This document shows, piece by piece, positions 54,280 to 63,908 of a DNA stretch of 64,000 nucleotides. Source of the stretch: an uncultured Alistipes sp. (GTDB lineage: Bacteria; Bacteroidota; Bacteroidia; Bacteroidales; Rikenellaceae); contig CALUKI010000001.1 in assembly GCA_944321175.1 (NCBI GenBank), positions 51,835 through 115,834 on the forward strand. The letters are read 5' to 3'. Position 1 is the first letter of the stretch, and each line of letters opens with the position of its first letter. The position numbers were made by a program, and so were the translations under genes. A model generated the notes under the pieces. The model was not told the origin of the DNA and searched no databases. It saw nothing but the letters and a program-made list of their open reading frames with translations.

Positions 54280-56868
54280 ATGAATCGCGCACGAAAAATA
54301 TGCCTGAGCATGACGGCCGCGCTGTTGTGCATCAACGGCATATTCGCCCAAGAGAAGGACAACGCGGCGGATACCACCGCTGTTCGGCCCGCAACGGATC
54401 CGCAGCAGACGGCCGCCGCAGAGGATGAAGAGACCCTGCCTCCGTTCGATGAAAACGCCCCGATGCTGAAGGGAACACCCAAACGCTACTTCATCCGCAA
54501 GATCAATCTGCACGGTATCGAGTACCTCAATGAAAATATCGTGCAGGCTTCGACCGGACTCATCCCCGGCGATTCGATCTATCTGCCCAGCAACACCATC
54601 TCTGACGTAATCGGGAAGCTGTGGAATCAACGGCTGTTCGCCGATGTGAAAATCGGCGCTACGATCGACGGCGACAGTGTCGATATGGAGATCTCTGTGC
54701 GCGAGCGTCCGCGCGTCTATCGCTGGCTCTTCGAGGGCGAAGGCATCGGGAAAGGCCGGCAAAAGGACATCATCGAGAAGCTCCAGCTCAAAACCGGCGG
54801 AGAGCTGTCCGATTACGTCATCGACAAGAACACGAAGCTCATCAAGAAATACTTTGCCGACAAGGCGTTCCGCAATGCCGATGTAAGCGTCCGCATCGAG
54901 AACGACTCCATCGTCCGGAATGCCGTCAATGTCACCTTCGTCATCGACCGCAAGCACAAGGTCAAAATCGGCGAAATCAAGTTCAGCGGAAACAAGCAAT
55001 TCAAGGAGAAACGGCTGCGCCGCACCTTCAAGAAGACGCACCAGAAAAGCATCAACTTCTTCAAATCGTCGAAATTCAAGGAGGAGGATTACGAAGCCGA
55101 CCAGGAGAACCTCATCGACTTCTACAATTCGAAGGGATACCGCAATTTCACGATCGTCAGCGACTCGATCTACCCGATCAACGAAAAACGGATGGGAATT
55201 GCGCTCACCGTATCGGAAGGGAACAAATATTACATCCGCAACATCACATGGGTGGGCAATTCGGTCTATTCGACCGACCAGCTGCAACGGATGTTCGGCG
55301 TGAAGTCGGGCGACACCTACGACAAAAAGACCATCAACAAACGGCTGGGACACGGCAAGGAGGACAATCCGGAAGACATGTCCATCAAATCGCTCTACCA
55401 GAACAACGGCTATCTGATGTCGCAGATCGATCCGGCGGAGATCATCATCGGCGCTGACTCGATCGACATGGAGATGAAGATCTTCGAAGGCAAACAGTTC
55501 TCGATCAACAACGTGGGGATCTCCGGAAACCTGCGCGTCAACGACGAGGTAATCCGCCGCGAGCTCTATACGCTGCCCGGCGAGCTCTACAACCGCGCAC
55601 TGCTGATGCGCACCATCCGGCAGCTGGCCGGCATGGGCCATTTCGACCAGGAGAAGATCATGCCCGACATCAAACCCGTCTCGAACGAACTGGTGGATAT
55701 CAACTGGCCTCTTGAGGAACAGGCCAGCGACCAGTTCAATATCGCCGGCGGCTGGGGGTCGGGCACCTTCGTGGGCTCGGTGGGAATCACCCTCAACAAC
55801 CTGTCGGTCAAGAACATCTTCAAGAAAGGCGCATGGCGGCCCTATCCGATGGGCCAGAACCAGAAATTCTCCGTATCGGCACAGACGAACGGCACCTATT
55901 ACAAAGCGCTGGCAATGAGTTTCACCGATCCCTGGCTCGGCGGGCACAAGCCCAACTCCTTCACGCTGTCGTTCCACATGTCAGAGCAGAACGACGCCTA
56001 CTACTTCTGGCAGACCTCCACGCAGCACTTCCGCACGACAGGTGTCGCCGCCGGTCTTGGAAAGCGCCTTTCGTGGCCCGATCCCAACTTCTCGTTCTAC
56101 GCCGAAGCCTCCTACGAACGCTATGCCCTGAGGAACTGGAACTACTTCGTCATGAAGAACGGTTCGGCCAATACGCTGGCCCTGCGATTCGTCCTTTCGC
56201 GCAATACCGTCAGCCAGCCGATCTATCCGCGCAGCGGTTCGGAATTCAGCGTTTCGGTACAAGTCACGCCCCCCTATTCGCTGTGGGACGGGAAGGACTA
56301 CTCCGATCCCAACATGTCGGACGAAGTCCGCTACCACTGGATCGAATACCACAAATGGCTGTTGAGCGGAAAATGGTATTTCCCGCTTACGACCAACCAG
56401 AATCTGGTGCTTATGGCCGGTGCCGAGATGGGATACCTCGGACATTACAACAGGAACAAGGTATCGCCCTTCGAACGGTTTGAAGTGGGCGGCGACGGAA
56501 TGTCGGGATACAACATGTACGGTATCGACATCATCGCCATGCGCGGTTATGAAGACGGCGCACTCGACCCTTCAAGCAACTATTCGGTCGCATACAACAA
56601 ATACACGATGGAGCTGCGCTACCCCGTCATCCTCAAACCGTCATCGCAGATCTATGTGCTGGGATTCCTCGAAGGGGGAAATGCCTTCGACTCGTGGAAG
56701 GAATTCTCGCCCTTCAAGATCAAGCGTGCCGCAGGTTTCGGCGTGCGTCTCTATCTGCCGGTGGTCGGCATGCTGGGAATCGACTGGGGATACGGTTTCG
56801 ACGCACCGGCCAACTCGACCGGCAAGAGCGGCAGCCAGATCCACTTCATGATGGGACAACAATTCTAA
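54280..56868 (+). CDS. bamA: Outer membrane protein assembly factor BamA
   Basis: An 862-residue Omp85 protein that inserts beta-barrels into the outer membrane. Signal peptide 1-23 (ends I-F-A-Q), an acidic linker, POTRA domains from about residue 65 to 480 (I-R-K-I-N-L-H-G-I, I-G-E-I-K-F-S-G-N and N-V-G-I-S-G-N are POTRA strands), then the barrel with the conserved R-G-Y-E loop near residue 765 and a C-terminal Phe. Followed by two OmpH chaperone genes, its usual partners. A stop lies 68 bp before the first ompH. Confidence 0.96.
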   Translation: MNRARKICLSMTAALLCINGIFAQEKDNAADTTAVRPATDPQQTAAAEDEETLPPFDENAPMLKGTPKRYFIRKINLHGIEYLNENIVQASTGLIPGDSIYLPSNTISDVIGKLWNQRLFADVKIGATIDGDSVDMEISVRERPRVYRWLFEGEGIGKGRQKDIIEKLQLKTGGELSDYVIDKNTKLIKKYFADKAFRNADVSVRIENDSIVRNAVNVTFVIDRKHKVKIGEIKFSGNKQFKEKRLRRTFKKTHQKSINFFKSSKFKEEDYEADQENLIDFYNSKGYRNFTIVSDSIYPINEKRMGIALTVSEGNKYYIRNITWVGNSVYSTDQLQRMFGVKSGDTYDKKTINKRLGHGKEDNPEDMSIKSLYQNNGYLMSQIDPAEIIIGADSIDMEMKIFEGKQFSINNVGISGNLRVNDEVIRRELYTLPGELYNRALLMRTIRQLAGMGHFDQEKIMPDIKPVSNELVDINWPLEEQASDQFNIAGGWGSGTFVGSVGITLNNLSVKNIFKKGAWRPYPMGQNQKFSVSAQTNGTYYKALAMSFTDPWLGGHKPNSFTLSFHMSEQNDAYYFWQTSTQHFRTTGVAAGLGKRLSWPDPNFSFYAEASYERYALRNWNYFVMKNGSANTLALRFVLSRNTVSQPIYPRSGSEFSVSVQVTPPYSLWDGKDYSDPNMSDEVRYHWIEYHKWLLSGKWYFPLTTNQNLVLMAGAEMGYLGHYNRNKVSPFERFEVGGDGMSGYNMYGIDIIAMRGYEDGALDPSSNYSVAYNKYTMELRYPVILKPSSQIYVLGFLEGGNAFDSWKEFSPFKIKRAAGFGVRLYLPVVGMLGIDWGYGFDAPANSTGKSGSQIHFMMGQQF

Positions 56869-56900
56869 GCGTTGTGGCAATAAATTTGAAAGTTTTTCGC

Positions 56901-56908
56901 TATATTTG
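56901..56908 (+). promoter_or_regulatory. -7 box (TATATTTG) of the ompH pair
   Basis: TATATTTG lies 27 bp before the ATG at 56936. A TTTG at 56885-56888 is too close to be the -33 element. It could add expression to read-through from bamA. Confidence 0.6.
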
Positions 56909-56935
56909 TAGAAGATTGCTTAAAACACAAGTATC

Positions 56936-57439
56936 ATGAAACGTCTGTTTTTAATTGTCGTGCTTGTTGCGGCAGCATGGAGCGCAAACGCGCAAAAATA
57001 CATGATCGTCAACAGCGAAAAAATATTCAAGTCGCTCGACGCATACAACAGCGCCATCGAAAGTCTCGACAAGCTGGCCGAGGAGTACCAGCAGCAGGTC
57101 GATGACAAATTCAACGAGGTGGAAACGCTTTACAACAACTATCAGTCACAGAAGGCTTCCCTGTCGGCCTCGTCGCGGCAGCTCCTGGAAGAGACCATCC
57201 TGAGCAAGGAGAAGGATGCCACGGCACTGCAGGAATCGCTCTTCGGCAAGGACGGGACCCTGATGAAAAGACGGCTGGAACTGATCCAGCCGATCCAGAA
57301 AAAGGTCTTCGACGCCATCGAGGCATATGCTGCGGGCAACGGATACGATCTGGTGATCGATTCCGCGTCGAATCCCACGCTTCTGTACAACTCGCCGAAA
57401 CTCGATCGTACGCAGGCCGTGATCGACAGCATGAAATGA
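56936..57439 (+). CDS. OmpH/Skp-family periplasmic chaperone (first copy)
   Basis: A 167-residue exported protein. Signal peptide 1-19 ends S-A-N-A, then a short beta strand (Y-M-I-V-N-S-E-K-I-F) and a long helical hairpin of about residues 40-120. This is the Skp fold, a trimer that holds unfolded outer-membrane proteins on their way to BamA. It lies 51 bp before the second copy. Confidence 0.9.
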   Translation: MKRLFLIVVLVAAAWSANAQKYMIVNSEKIFKSLDAYNSAIESLDKLAEEYQQQVDDKFNEVETLYNNYQSQKASLSASSRQLLEETILSKEKDATALQESLFGKDGTLMKRRLELIQPIQKKVFDAIEAYAAGNGYDLVIDSASNPTLLYNSPKLDRTQAVIDSMK

Positions 57440-57490
57440 TCCGCCAATCCATAAAACCAAAACATCAAAATCAATTCATATCTAACTCTC

Positions 57491-58048
57491 ATGAAAAAAA
57501 TCATCAAGACCGTTCTTACGGCTGCGCTCATCGCGGGTTCGACCTCGGTTTTCGCGCAGAAACTCGGATGCATCAACATGCAGGAACTGATCTTTGCCAT
57601 GCCGGAAACCGCCGAGATGCAGAAGAACCTCGAAGCGTATCAAAAGGAATTGCAGGATCAACTGGAAACAATCAGTGTGGAGTTCAACAACAAACTCGCC
57701 GATTACACCAAACTGGTCAATGATAAGAATACCCCGATGTCGGATTCTGTCAAGCAATTGAAGGAGAAAGAGCTCAACGACCTGAAGACCCGTTACGACG
57801 AATTCGCACAGATGTCGCAGCAGGACATGCAGAAACGACAGGGCGAACTTCTCGAACCGATCATCGTCAAGGCCCAGAATGCCGTAACGGAGGTCGCCAA
57901 AGCGGACGGCTATACCGTTGTCTATGACACCTCGATCAACTCGCTGGCCTACTACGACACGGCAGCGGTGACGGATATTCTGCCGGCAGTGAAGACGAAG
58001 CTGGGAATCAAGGATACGCCGGCGGCAACGGCTCCTGCCGCTCAGTAG
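57491..58048 (+). CDS. OmpH/Skp-family periplasmic chaperone (second copy)
   Basis: A 185-residue exported protein with signal peptide 1-22 (S-V-F-A), strand L-G-C-I-N-M-Q-E-L-I and a long coiled-coil hairpin rich in Lys, Glu and Gln. The C-terminal tail is Ala/Pro-rich. The second of two tandem copies, which is common next to bamA in this phylum. Followed by a hairpin. Confidence 0.92.
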   Translation: MKKIIKTVLTAALIAGSTSVFAQKLGCINMQELIFAMPETAEMQKNLEAYQKELQDQLETISVEFNNKLADYTKLVNDKNTPMSDSVKQLKEKELNDLKTRYDEFAQMSQQDMQKRQGELLEPIIVKAQNAVTEVAKADGYTVVYDTSINSLAYYDTAAVTDILPAVKTKLGIKDTPAATAPAAQ

Positions 58049-58068
58049 CCGGCATAAGACAAGAGAGC

Positions 58069-58099
58069 AAACACCTCCCGAATGATTCGGGAGGTGTTT
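58069..58099 (+). terminator. Hairpin terminator after the ompH pair
   Basis: Arms 58069-58083 and 58085-58099 (15 bp, tight loop) start 20 bp after the stop. The tail (ctgtaaag) is weak. Confidence 0.75.
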
Positions 58100-58248
58100 C
58101 TGTAAAGTCCCTGCAGCAATCGATCTTCCCTGTACGGTTCCGGACATGCGGAAGATGAAAGAAACGGCGTCCGGCATCCGGCCGCCGTTTTCGGCCCGCC
58201 GGCACGGGGAGCAGATTCCGCATCGCGACAAACCGCCGCCGAGCAGTG

Positions 58249-59094
58249 TCAACGCCCTTCTGCGGCTGCGGCCGCAGAATCCGGCGCCTGATGCGGGGCC
58301 GCCTCGACAAACCGGATCAACGCATCGGCTGCCGCAGCCGGCTCCTCCAGAAATCCCATATGTCCGGAATCGGCAAGCCAGACCACTTCCGCCTGCGGAT
58401 GTTCCGCCGCAAGCCGCTCCGCAACTTCAACAGGGATATACCCGTCCTTGCGGCCGAAGATGAAAAGTTGGCGGACGTTCGACCGCCGCAGCATCCCGTT
58501 ACGGTCCGGGCGTTCGATCATGCCATTCAGCAGCGCGACAATACCCTCATCCTCCGTAAGATGCACCTGCTCGGCCAACTCTTCGACTGCATCGGCCAAG
58601 CGTTCGCGGTTATCGGGAGCAAACCCCGCCGCCGGAGCCACGCGTGCAAGCATCTCCTTCTTTCCCGCCTGAACGAGCGCAATCTCCCGCCGCCGGTTCT
58701 CCCGCTTCTCCTCCGTATCCGCATTCGGAGTCGATGAGAAGAGAACCAGTCCGTCGAGCATCGCGCCGTAGCGTTCGCAGAAAGCCAATGCCACATAGCC
58801 GCCCATCGAATGCCCTACCAGCGTACACCGGTCGATACCCAAGGCTGCAAGCACACCGTGAACCACGTCGGCTTCGTATTCCATCGTATGGCACGGACCC
58901 TTGACCTCTGAAATGCCGTGTCCGGGCAGATCGAGCGTCACCACACGCATCCGCTTGTAGAGCAACGGGACGAAATCGTCCCATACATACATCGATTCGA
59001 GGTAGCCGTGAAGCAGCACCACACACCGCCCGCCTTCCTGCGAGTCGCAGACGTGTACGGCCGTCTGCCCCGCCATAACGAATTTCTCAATCAT
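58249..59094 (-). CDS. Alpha/beta-fold hydrolase
   Basis: A 281-residue hydrolase. Oxyanion-side L-L-H-G-Y, nucleophile elbow G-H-S-M-G-G with Ser96, G-R-K-D-G-Y-I with the acid Asp, and D-S-G-H-M-G with the His complete the triad. No signal peptide. Probably a cytoplasmic esterase or peroxidase-type hydrolase. The ATG at 59094 is preferred over upstream ones as homology starts there. It lies downstream of a small charged protein gene on the same strand. Substrate unknown. Confidence 0.85.
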   Translation of the reverse strand: MIEKFVMAGQTAVHVCDSQEGGRCVVLLHGYLESMYVWDDFVPLLYKRMRVVTLDLPGHGISEVKGPCHTMEYEADVVHGVLAALGIDRCTLVGHSMGGYVALAFCERYGAMLDGLVLFSSTPNADTEEKRENRRREIALVQAGKKEMLARVAPAAGFAPDNRERLADAVEELAEQVHLTEDEGIVALLNGMIERPDRNGMLRRSNVRQLFIFGRKDGYIPVEVAERLAAEHPQAEVVWLADSGHMGFLEEPAAAADALIRFVEAAPHQAPDSAAAAAEGR

Positions 59095-59243
59095 AGTTCG
59101 GTCATAAAATCCGCCCGGTGCGGTGCCCCTCCGCACCGGCACGCTCCGCATGCCGGCACCTTCACAGCACATGATCCCATGCTGCATACGGTTCCCGCAT
59201 GCATCCGGATCCGAGACGATGCCCTCAGCGCACCGGCAACCGG

Positions 59244-59447
59244 CTATTCCTCCTCGTCGTAAAAGTCGAACGCAGATTCGCGTTTCGCACGATAGTCGGA
59301 CAGATCGTCCTCCTCGTCGTCGAGTTGCGCATAAAGTGTACGCCGCTCCTTGCCGCTCCTGTGGTTGGGAGCCAGACGTGTCGCTCTTCTGAGTTCCTCT
59401 CCCGTATCGGACGACCCCGATCGACGGAAGTCCTTGTCAGCCTTCAT
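59244..59447 (-). CDS. Small highly charged protein, unknown function
   Basis: A 67-residue protein, basic in its first half (F-R-R-S-G, R-S-G-K-E-R-R) and very acidic in the second (D-D-E-E-D-D and a terminal D-E-E-E). Short proteins of this kind are frequent in Bacteroidota but uncharacterised. The minus strand has TTACTTTG (59500-59507) upstream as a possible promoter element. Not firmly assignable. Confidence 0.5.
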   Translation of the reverse strand: MKADKDFRRSGSSDTGEELRRATRLAPNHRSGKERRTLYAQLDDEEDDLSDYRAKRESAFDFYDEEE

Positions 59448-59570
59448 AGCCGGTGTTGATCGGATAAACAGTTAAACGTCATTTCGTTCTTCTACTGCGC
59501 AAAGTAACATATTTTTTCCAAACAGCGTGCACCCCTCGTCAAGAAATTTGCCGATCCGGCGATTTATTCG

Positions 59571-59578
59571 TACTTTTG
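59571..59578 (+). promoter_or_regulatory. -7 box (TACTTTTG) of dapF
   Basis: TACTTTTG lies 21 bp before the ATG at 59600. This places an in-frame ATG at 59576 inside the box and argues against using it. Confidence 0.6.
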
Positions 59579-59599
59579 ATGGCCAACACGGAGATATTC

Positions 59600-60616
59600 A
59601 TGAAACGTCTCGAATATATTTTCTGTTCCGGTTCCGGAAATCGTTTTTTACTCTTCGATACCCTGCGGAACGATCTTTCCGGCCTGAATCTTGCCCGTTT
59701 CGCCGCAAAGGCGTCGGACGCGCTGCAGACCGACGGCATCCTGCTGCTTACACGCTGCAATGACGGGAGATTCGGAATGCGCATGTTCAACACCGACGGC
59801 TCCGAAGCCGGCATGTGCGGCAACGGAATCCGCTGCGTGGCACGGCTGGTCCATGAACGTTATGCCGAAAACGAAGCGTCGTTCCACGTCATCTCAGGAG
59901 GACAGAGCTATCGCATCACCTGCGAACAGCCGATCTTCGCGGAGATGCCGACCTTCGGGGTCGAGATTCCGGTTTCGCTCCACAACGGGGAGTTCGCACC
60001 GTCACTGGCTCCCGAAGGATTTGTCGAGCAGCCGATTCCGGAGTTGGATGCGGAGTTGCGTTTCACCTTTCTCCGGCCGGGGAATCCCCATATTGCGGCG
60101 TTCCTCCCCGCCGGAGCCGCGACGCTCTTCGACAGGCGGAACCGTTTGCGGCTCGACCGGCTTGCCGAGATAGGAGAACGGGCCAATCACGCCCGCGAAT
60201 TGTTTCCATGCGGCGTAAATGTCAGCCTGTACACCCTGCTGGGCGAAAACAGGCTTTTTGCCGCCACCTTCGAACGCGGTGTCGGGCTCACCTCCTCCTG
60301 CGGGACGGCCATGACCTCATGCGCCACCGCGGCGGCCCTGTCGGGCAGATGCCGTTTCGACAGGGAGATCGAAGTGTGGAACAGGGGAGGTGCCGTACAC
60401 TGCCGGCCCGCCCGCACGGCGGAGGGCCTGCTCACCCTACTGTCGGGCAACGCAGCGTTCGAAGCGGCCGGCACATTGGAGATCGGGGAGGAGGGCCTTA
60501 CGGTCATCGGCTCCACGCCGATCGATCCGCCGCAGGCACAACAGGCATTGGCGACGGAGATCCGTCGCCGCATGAGAGAAGAATACGGTTTAACCATAAC
60601 AGACAGCCATGATTAA
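59600..60616 (+). CDS. dapF: Diaminopimelate epimerase
   Basis: A 338-residue enzyme of the DapF fold, which turns LL- into meso-diaminopimelate for lysine and peptidoglycan. The two catalytic Cys are present: C73 in G-M-C-G-N-G-I-R and C234 in S-S-C-G-T-A-M-T. The substrate contacts G-S-G-N-R-F and E-R-G-V-G-L-T also fit, although they differ from the usual G-A-G-N-D-Y and E-R-G-A-G-E-T. A C-terminal extension makes it longer than usual (about 275). It overlaps the next gene by 8 bp. A related racemase activity is possible. Confidence 0.85.
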   Translation: MKRLEYIFCSGSGNRFLLFDTLRNDLSGLNLARFAAKASDALQTDGILLLTRCNDGRFGMRMFNTDGSEAGMCGNGIRCVARLVHERYAENEASFHVISGGQSYRITCEQPIFAEMPTFGVEIPVSLHNGEFAPSLAPEGFVEQPIPELDAELRFTFLRPGNPHIAAFLPAGAATLFDRRNRLRLDRLAEIGERANHARELFPCGVNVSLYTLLGENRLFAATFERGVGLTSSCGTAMTSCATAAALSGRCRFDREIEVWNRGGAVHCRPARTAEGLLTLLSGNAAFEAAGTLEIGEEGLTVIGSTPIDPPQAQQALATEIRRRMREEYGLTITDSHD

Positions 60617-61355
60617 AGAGATCGCAAACCACCGCTCGATCCGCAAATACAAATCCACGCCGATCGACGAAGAGGTGCTGACCGACATCCTGCACTCGGC
60701 CGTGCGCGCCTCGACGTGCGGGAACATGCAGCTTTACAGTCTTGTCGTGACACTCGACCCCCACCTGCGGGAGGAACTCGCCCCCTGTCACTTCAACCAG
60801 CCGATGGTCACCGAGGCCCCCTGTCTTGTGACGGTCTGCGCCGACATCCATCGTTTTACCAAGTGGTGCGAGCAGCGTGACGCCGATCCGGCCTACGACA
60901 ATTTCGAATGGTTTCTCAATGCCGCAACCGATGCGCTGCTGGCAGCGGAGAATCTGGCCCTGGCTGCCGAAGCACACGGATTGGGAATCTGTTTTCTGGG
61001 GACGACGCTCTACACGGCGCGCGACATCTGCCGGATACTCCGGCTGCCCAAAGGGGTGATCCCGCTCACGACAATCGTTGTCGGACATCCGGCCGAACAA
61101 CCCGAACGGACCGACCGGCTGCCGCTCGATGCCGTCGTGCATTACGACCGCTACAAGGACTACACCGATGCGGAAATCGACGAGCTGTGGGCCGAAAAAG
61201 AGGCTTCCGAAGAGACACAGGAGCTTCTGAAGGAGAACGGGCTGCCGAACCTGGCCCAGATCTTTACCCGGAACCGCTATCGGCGCGAGGACAACATCGC
61301 CATATCGCGCGCCTATTTCGAGCTGCTCCGCGAGCAGGGATTCTTCAACGTCTGA
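60609..61355 (+). CDS. Nitroreductase-family oxidoreductase (NfsA-like)
   Basis: A 248-residue FMN enzyme with R-S-I-R-K-Y at residues 9-14, a central A-A-T-D-A-L-L-A-A-E-N-L-A-L-A-A-E helix region, and P-L-T-T-I-V-V-G-H-P. It differs from the first nitroreductase in this window in length and motifs. It overlaps dapF by 8 bp and ends 5 bp before the TamA-like gene, so the three are one transcript. Substrate unknown. Confidence 0.86.
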   Translation: MIKEIANHRSIRKYKSTPIDEEVLTDILHSAVRASTCGNMQLYSLVVTLDPHLREELAPCHFNQPMVTEAPCLVTVCADIHRFTKWCEQRDADPAYDNFEWFLNAATDALLAAENLALAAEAHGLGICFLGTTLYTARDICRILRLPKGVIPLTTIVVGHPAEQPERTDRLPLDAVVHYDRYKDYTDAEIDELWAEKEASEETQELLKENGLPNLAQIFTRNRYRREDNIAISRAYFELLREQGFFNV

Positions 61356-61360
61356 TTCCG

Positions 61361-63736
61361 ATGCGTGCGCTGTACCTTACCGCCCTCACGGCGCTGTGCC
61401 TGCTCGGCACGGCGTGCAGTGTCGTGCGCAAACTTCCCCAAGGGAGTTATCTGGTACAGAAAGTCACCATCGAAGAGGATCGCAGCGTCCCCAAGGAAGA
61501 GCGCATTACGGCCGCCGAACTGGACCGGCACGTCCGGCAAAGCCCCAACAAACGATTTCTGGGGACGAATTTCTATGTCTGGATGTACAATCAGGCGAAT
61601 CCCGCCAAAGAGAACTGGTGGAACCGCTTCAAGCGCAAGATCGGAGAAGAACCGGTCATTTACAACCCTGCATTGACGGTCAAGTCGGCCGAGAATCTCA
61701 AGATCTACATGGAATCGCACGGATTCTTCTCGGCGCGCGTCTATTATCATGTCGATACGACGTCGCGGCCCAAACGGGCCATCATCACCTACCGCACGGA
61801 ACAGGGCCCGCCGTCGCGCTACGGGAAGATCGGCTATGAGTTCAACGACCGCTTCGTCGAGAAAATCATCCTCCAGGATACGGCCAACCGGCTCATCCGG
61901 CCGGGCGAGATCTTCAACAGCGCGACGCTGGATGCCGAACGCGAACGCATTACGCAATACCTGCGCAACAGGGGATATTACGATTTCTCGGTCAACAATA
62001 TCATCTACCGCTATCCGTACGATACTATCGGGAACCGAACGGGCGATCTGACGATGATCGTCAACCAATCGCTGCTCGGCTACGACGACCGCGGGGAAGC
62101 GATTCGGGAGAACAACAAGGTCTATCGCATTCGGGAGATCAACCTGCATCCCGATTTCGACCCTACGGTCAACTTCATGAACCGCACGGTCGAATACGAT
62201 ACGGTTGCATACAGGGGGCTGAATCTCGTCTATAACGGCAAACACAATGTGCGGCCCAAAGTGTTGCGGCAGGCAATCCCGCTCTATCCCAATTATCTCT
62301 ACGATGCCGGGCAGATCAACCGCACCTACAATGAACTGATGGCGCTGGGGTATTTCAAAAGTTCGCGCATCACGTTCGAGGAGCTGTCGCTCCCCGACAG
62401 TTTGAACTATGTCTCCTACATCGGTTCGGGGAGCGACTCGCTGGATACGCAATATACGCGGGAAGGGTATCTTCGCTGCAATATCCTGTGTACTCCGCAG
62501 CTCAAACAGAGTTTCAAGATCGACCTCGAAGGGACGACGACATCGAGTTTCTACGGACTCAAGGCATCGGTGGGATATCAGAACCGGAACCTTTTCAAGG
62601 GGCTGGAATCGTTCGACGTATCGGTAACCGTCGGTCACGAGTTCATGAAATCGCGCGACAGCGGCAAACGCAACGCACGCGAATTCGGGGTCACGACAGG
62701 ACTTCTTTTCCCGCGTTTTCTGCTGCCGTTTCTCTCAAGCCGCTACCGGCCGTCGCTCGTATCTCCGCGCACACGGCTCGAATTGTCGTTCAACTACCAG
62801 GACCGGCCCTATTATCGCCGCACCCTGACAAGTATGACGTGGACCTATTCATGGAGCAATACGAAATACTCGTCGTTCGCGTTGCGGCCCGTCGATCTGA
62901 ATCTGGTTGACATGAGCTACATCAATCAGGACTTTTTCGACAAGCTGCAGAACCTCTATCTGCGCAACAGTTATACGTCCCAACTCGTTGCCGGCATTTC
63001 GGGCAGCTACACCTTTAACAACCAGATGAAGAATCTGGGACGGAATGCCACCCTTGTGCGTTTCAACTGGGAGACGGCCGGCAACCTGATCGGCGGTCTG
63101 GAGCATCTTTTCTCATCGCCGGCAAAAGGGAAAGACTACTACGAAATCTTCGGAATACGCTACTCCCAATACTTCCGCGTCGATCTGAGTGCGAGCCGCA
63201 AAATCATGCTGGGAGAGAAGACCGCCATTGCGGGCCGGCTCTATGCGGGTTGCGGGCTGGCATACGGCAATTCGACCTCCATTCCCTTCGACCGTCTGTT
63301 CTATTGCGGCGGCAGCAACAGCATGCGAGGATGGGTTCCCCGCATGCTGGGCCCCGGTTCGGTCTATGTCGATCCCGCTGCGGTAACCTACCCCGTAGAG
63401 TTGGGAGACATGAAGCTGGAGGCCAATCTCGAACTGCGCTTTCCGATCTGGGGGATTTTTCACGGGGCGACCTTCTTCGATGTCGGCAACATCTGGTTCA
63501 TGGGCAACAACACAGCGGAGTACTCTGCGGAGGCCGTATTCCATATCCGTGATTTCTACAAGCAGTTGGGATTCAACACGGGACTGGGAATCCGGCTTGA
63601 CATCAAGTTCGCCGTGTTGCGGCTGGACTGGGGCATCCAGCTTCACAACCCCAACAATCCGGCAGGGAAGCGGTGGATTCACAACTTCAAGTGGCGCAAT
63701 ACGGCACTCAACTTCGGCGTGGGCTATCCCTTCTGA
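61361..63736 (+). CDS. TamA-like (TamL) Omp85-family lipoprotein
   Basis: A 791-residue Omp85-type outer-membrane protein with a lipobox L-L-G-T-A-C (Cys19), as in the TamL variant of Bacteroidota. POTRA-like domains extend to about residue 370 (Y-R-I-R-E-I-N-L-H-P and the N-R-G-Y-Y-D-F segment), followed by a barrel with G-G-S-N-S-M-R-G-W, the Omp85 signature loop, and a C-terminal Phe. Partner of TamB in moving proteins or lipids across the envelope. TamB is not in the window. The ATG at 61361 begins the lipoprotein signal peptide. Confidence 0.88.
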   Translation: MRALYLTALTALCLLGTACSVVRKLPQGSYLVQKVTIEEDRSVPKEERITAAELDRHVRQSPNKRFLGTNFYVWMYNQANPAKENWWNRFKRKIGEEPVIYNPALTVKSAENLKIYMESHGFFSARVYYHVDTTSRPKRAIITYRTEQGPPSRYGKIGYEFNDRFVEKIILQDTANRLIRPGEIFNSATLDAERERITQYLRNRGYYDFSVNNIIYRYPYDTIGNRTGDLTMIVNQSLLGYDDRGEAIRENNKVYRIREINLHPDFDPTVNFMNRTVEYDTVAYRGLNLVYNGKHNVRPKVLRQAIPLYPNYLYDAGQINRTYNELMALGYFKSSRITFEELSLPDSLNYVSYIGSGSDSLDTQYTREGYLRCNILCTPQLKQSFKIDLEGTTTSSFYGLKASVGYQNRNLFKGLESFDVSVTVGHEFMKSRDSGKRNAREFGVTTGLLFPRFLLPFLSSRYRPSLVSPRTRLELSFNYQDRPYYRRTLTSMTWTYSWSNTKYSSFALRPVDLNLVDMSYINQDFFDKLQNLYLRNSYTSQLVAGISGSYTFNNQMKNLGRNATLVRFNWETAGNLIGGLEHLFSSPAKGKDYYEIFGIRYSQYFRVDLSASRKIMLGEKTAIAGRLYAGCGLAYGNSTSIPFDRLFYCGGSNSMRGWVPRMLGPGSVYVDPAAVTYPVELGDMKLEANLELRFPIWGIFHGATFFDVGNIWFMGNNTAEYSAEAVFHIRDFYKQLGFNTGLGIRLDIKFAVLRLDWGIQLHNPNNPAGKRWIHNFKWRNTALNFGVGYPF

Positions 63737-63876
63737 TGAAGGACGCACTTGCAATTTAACCTGCAAAAGCGGGAGGAGAAGCGGATTTCAATGCGTCACC
63801 GCATCATAGCCGGCCAACAGGTTCGACTTAAAATGCCGTCGATAGAGCATTTTCATCTATTTGCCTGCATTCAAAC

Positions 63877-63907
63877 AAAAAAAGGTCAGACCCTGCGATC
63901 TGACCTT
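63877..63907 (-). terminator. Terminator of the rRNA operon
   Basis: On the minus strand the stem aaggtcaga / tctgacctt (9 bp, 8-base loop) is followed by T's (A's at 63877-63883), just after the end of the 5S gene. Confidence 0.85.
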
Positions 63908-63908
63908 G

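Noticed and set aside
60908..61360. Upstream extension of the TamA-like gene inside the nitroreductase gene
   Set aside because: The lipoprotein signal peptide begins at 61361; the extension is out of frame with, and inside, a real gene.
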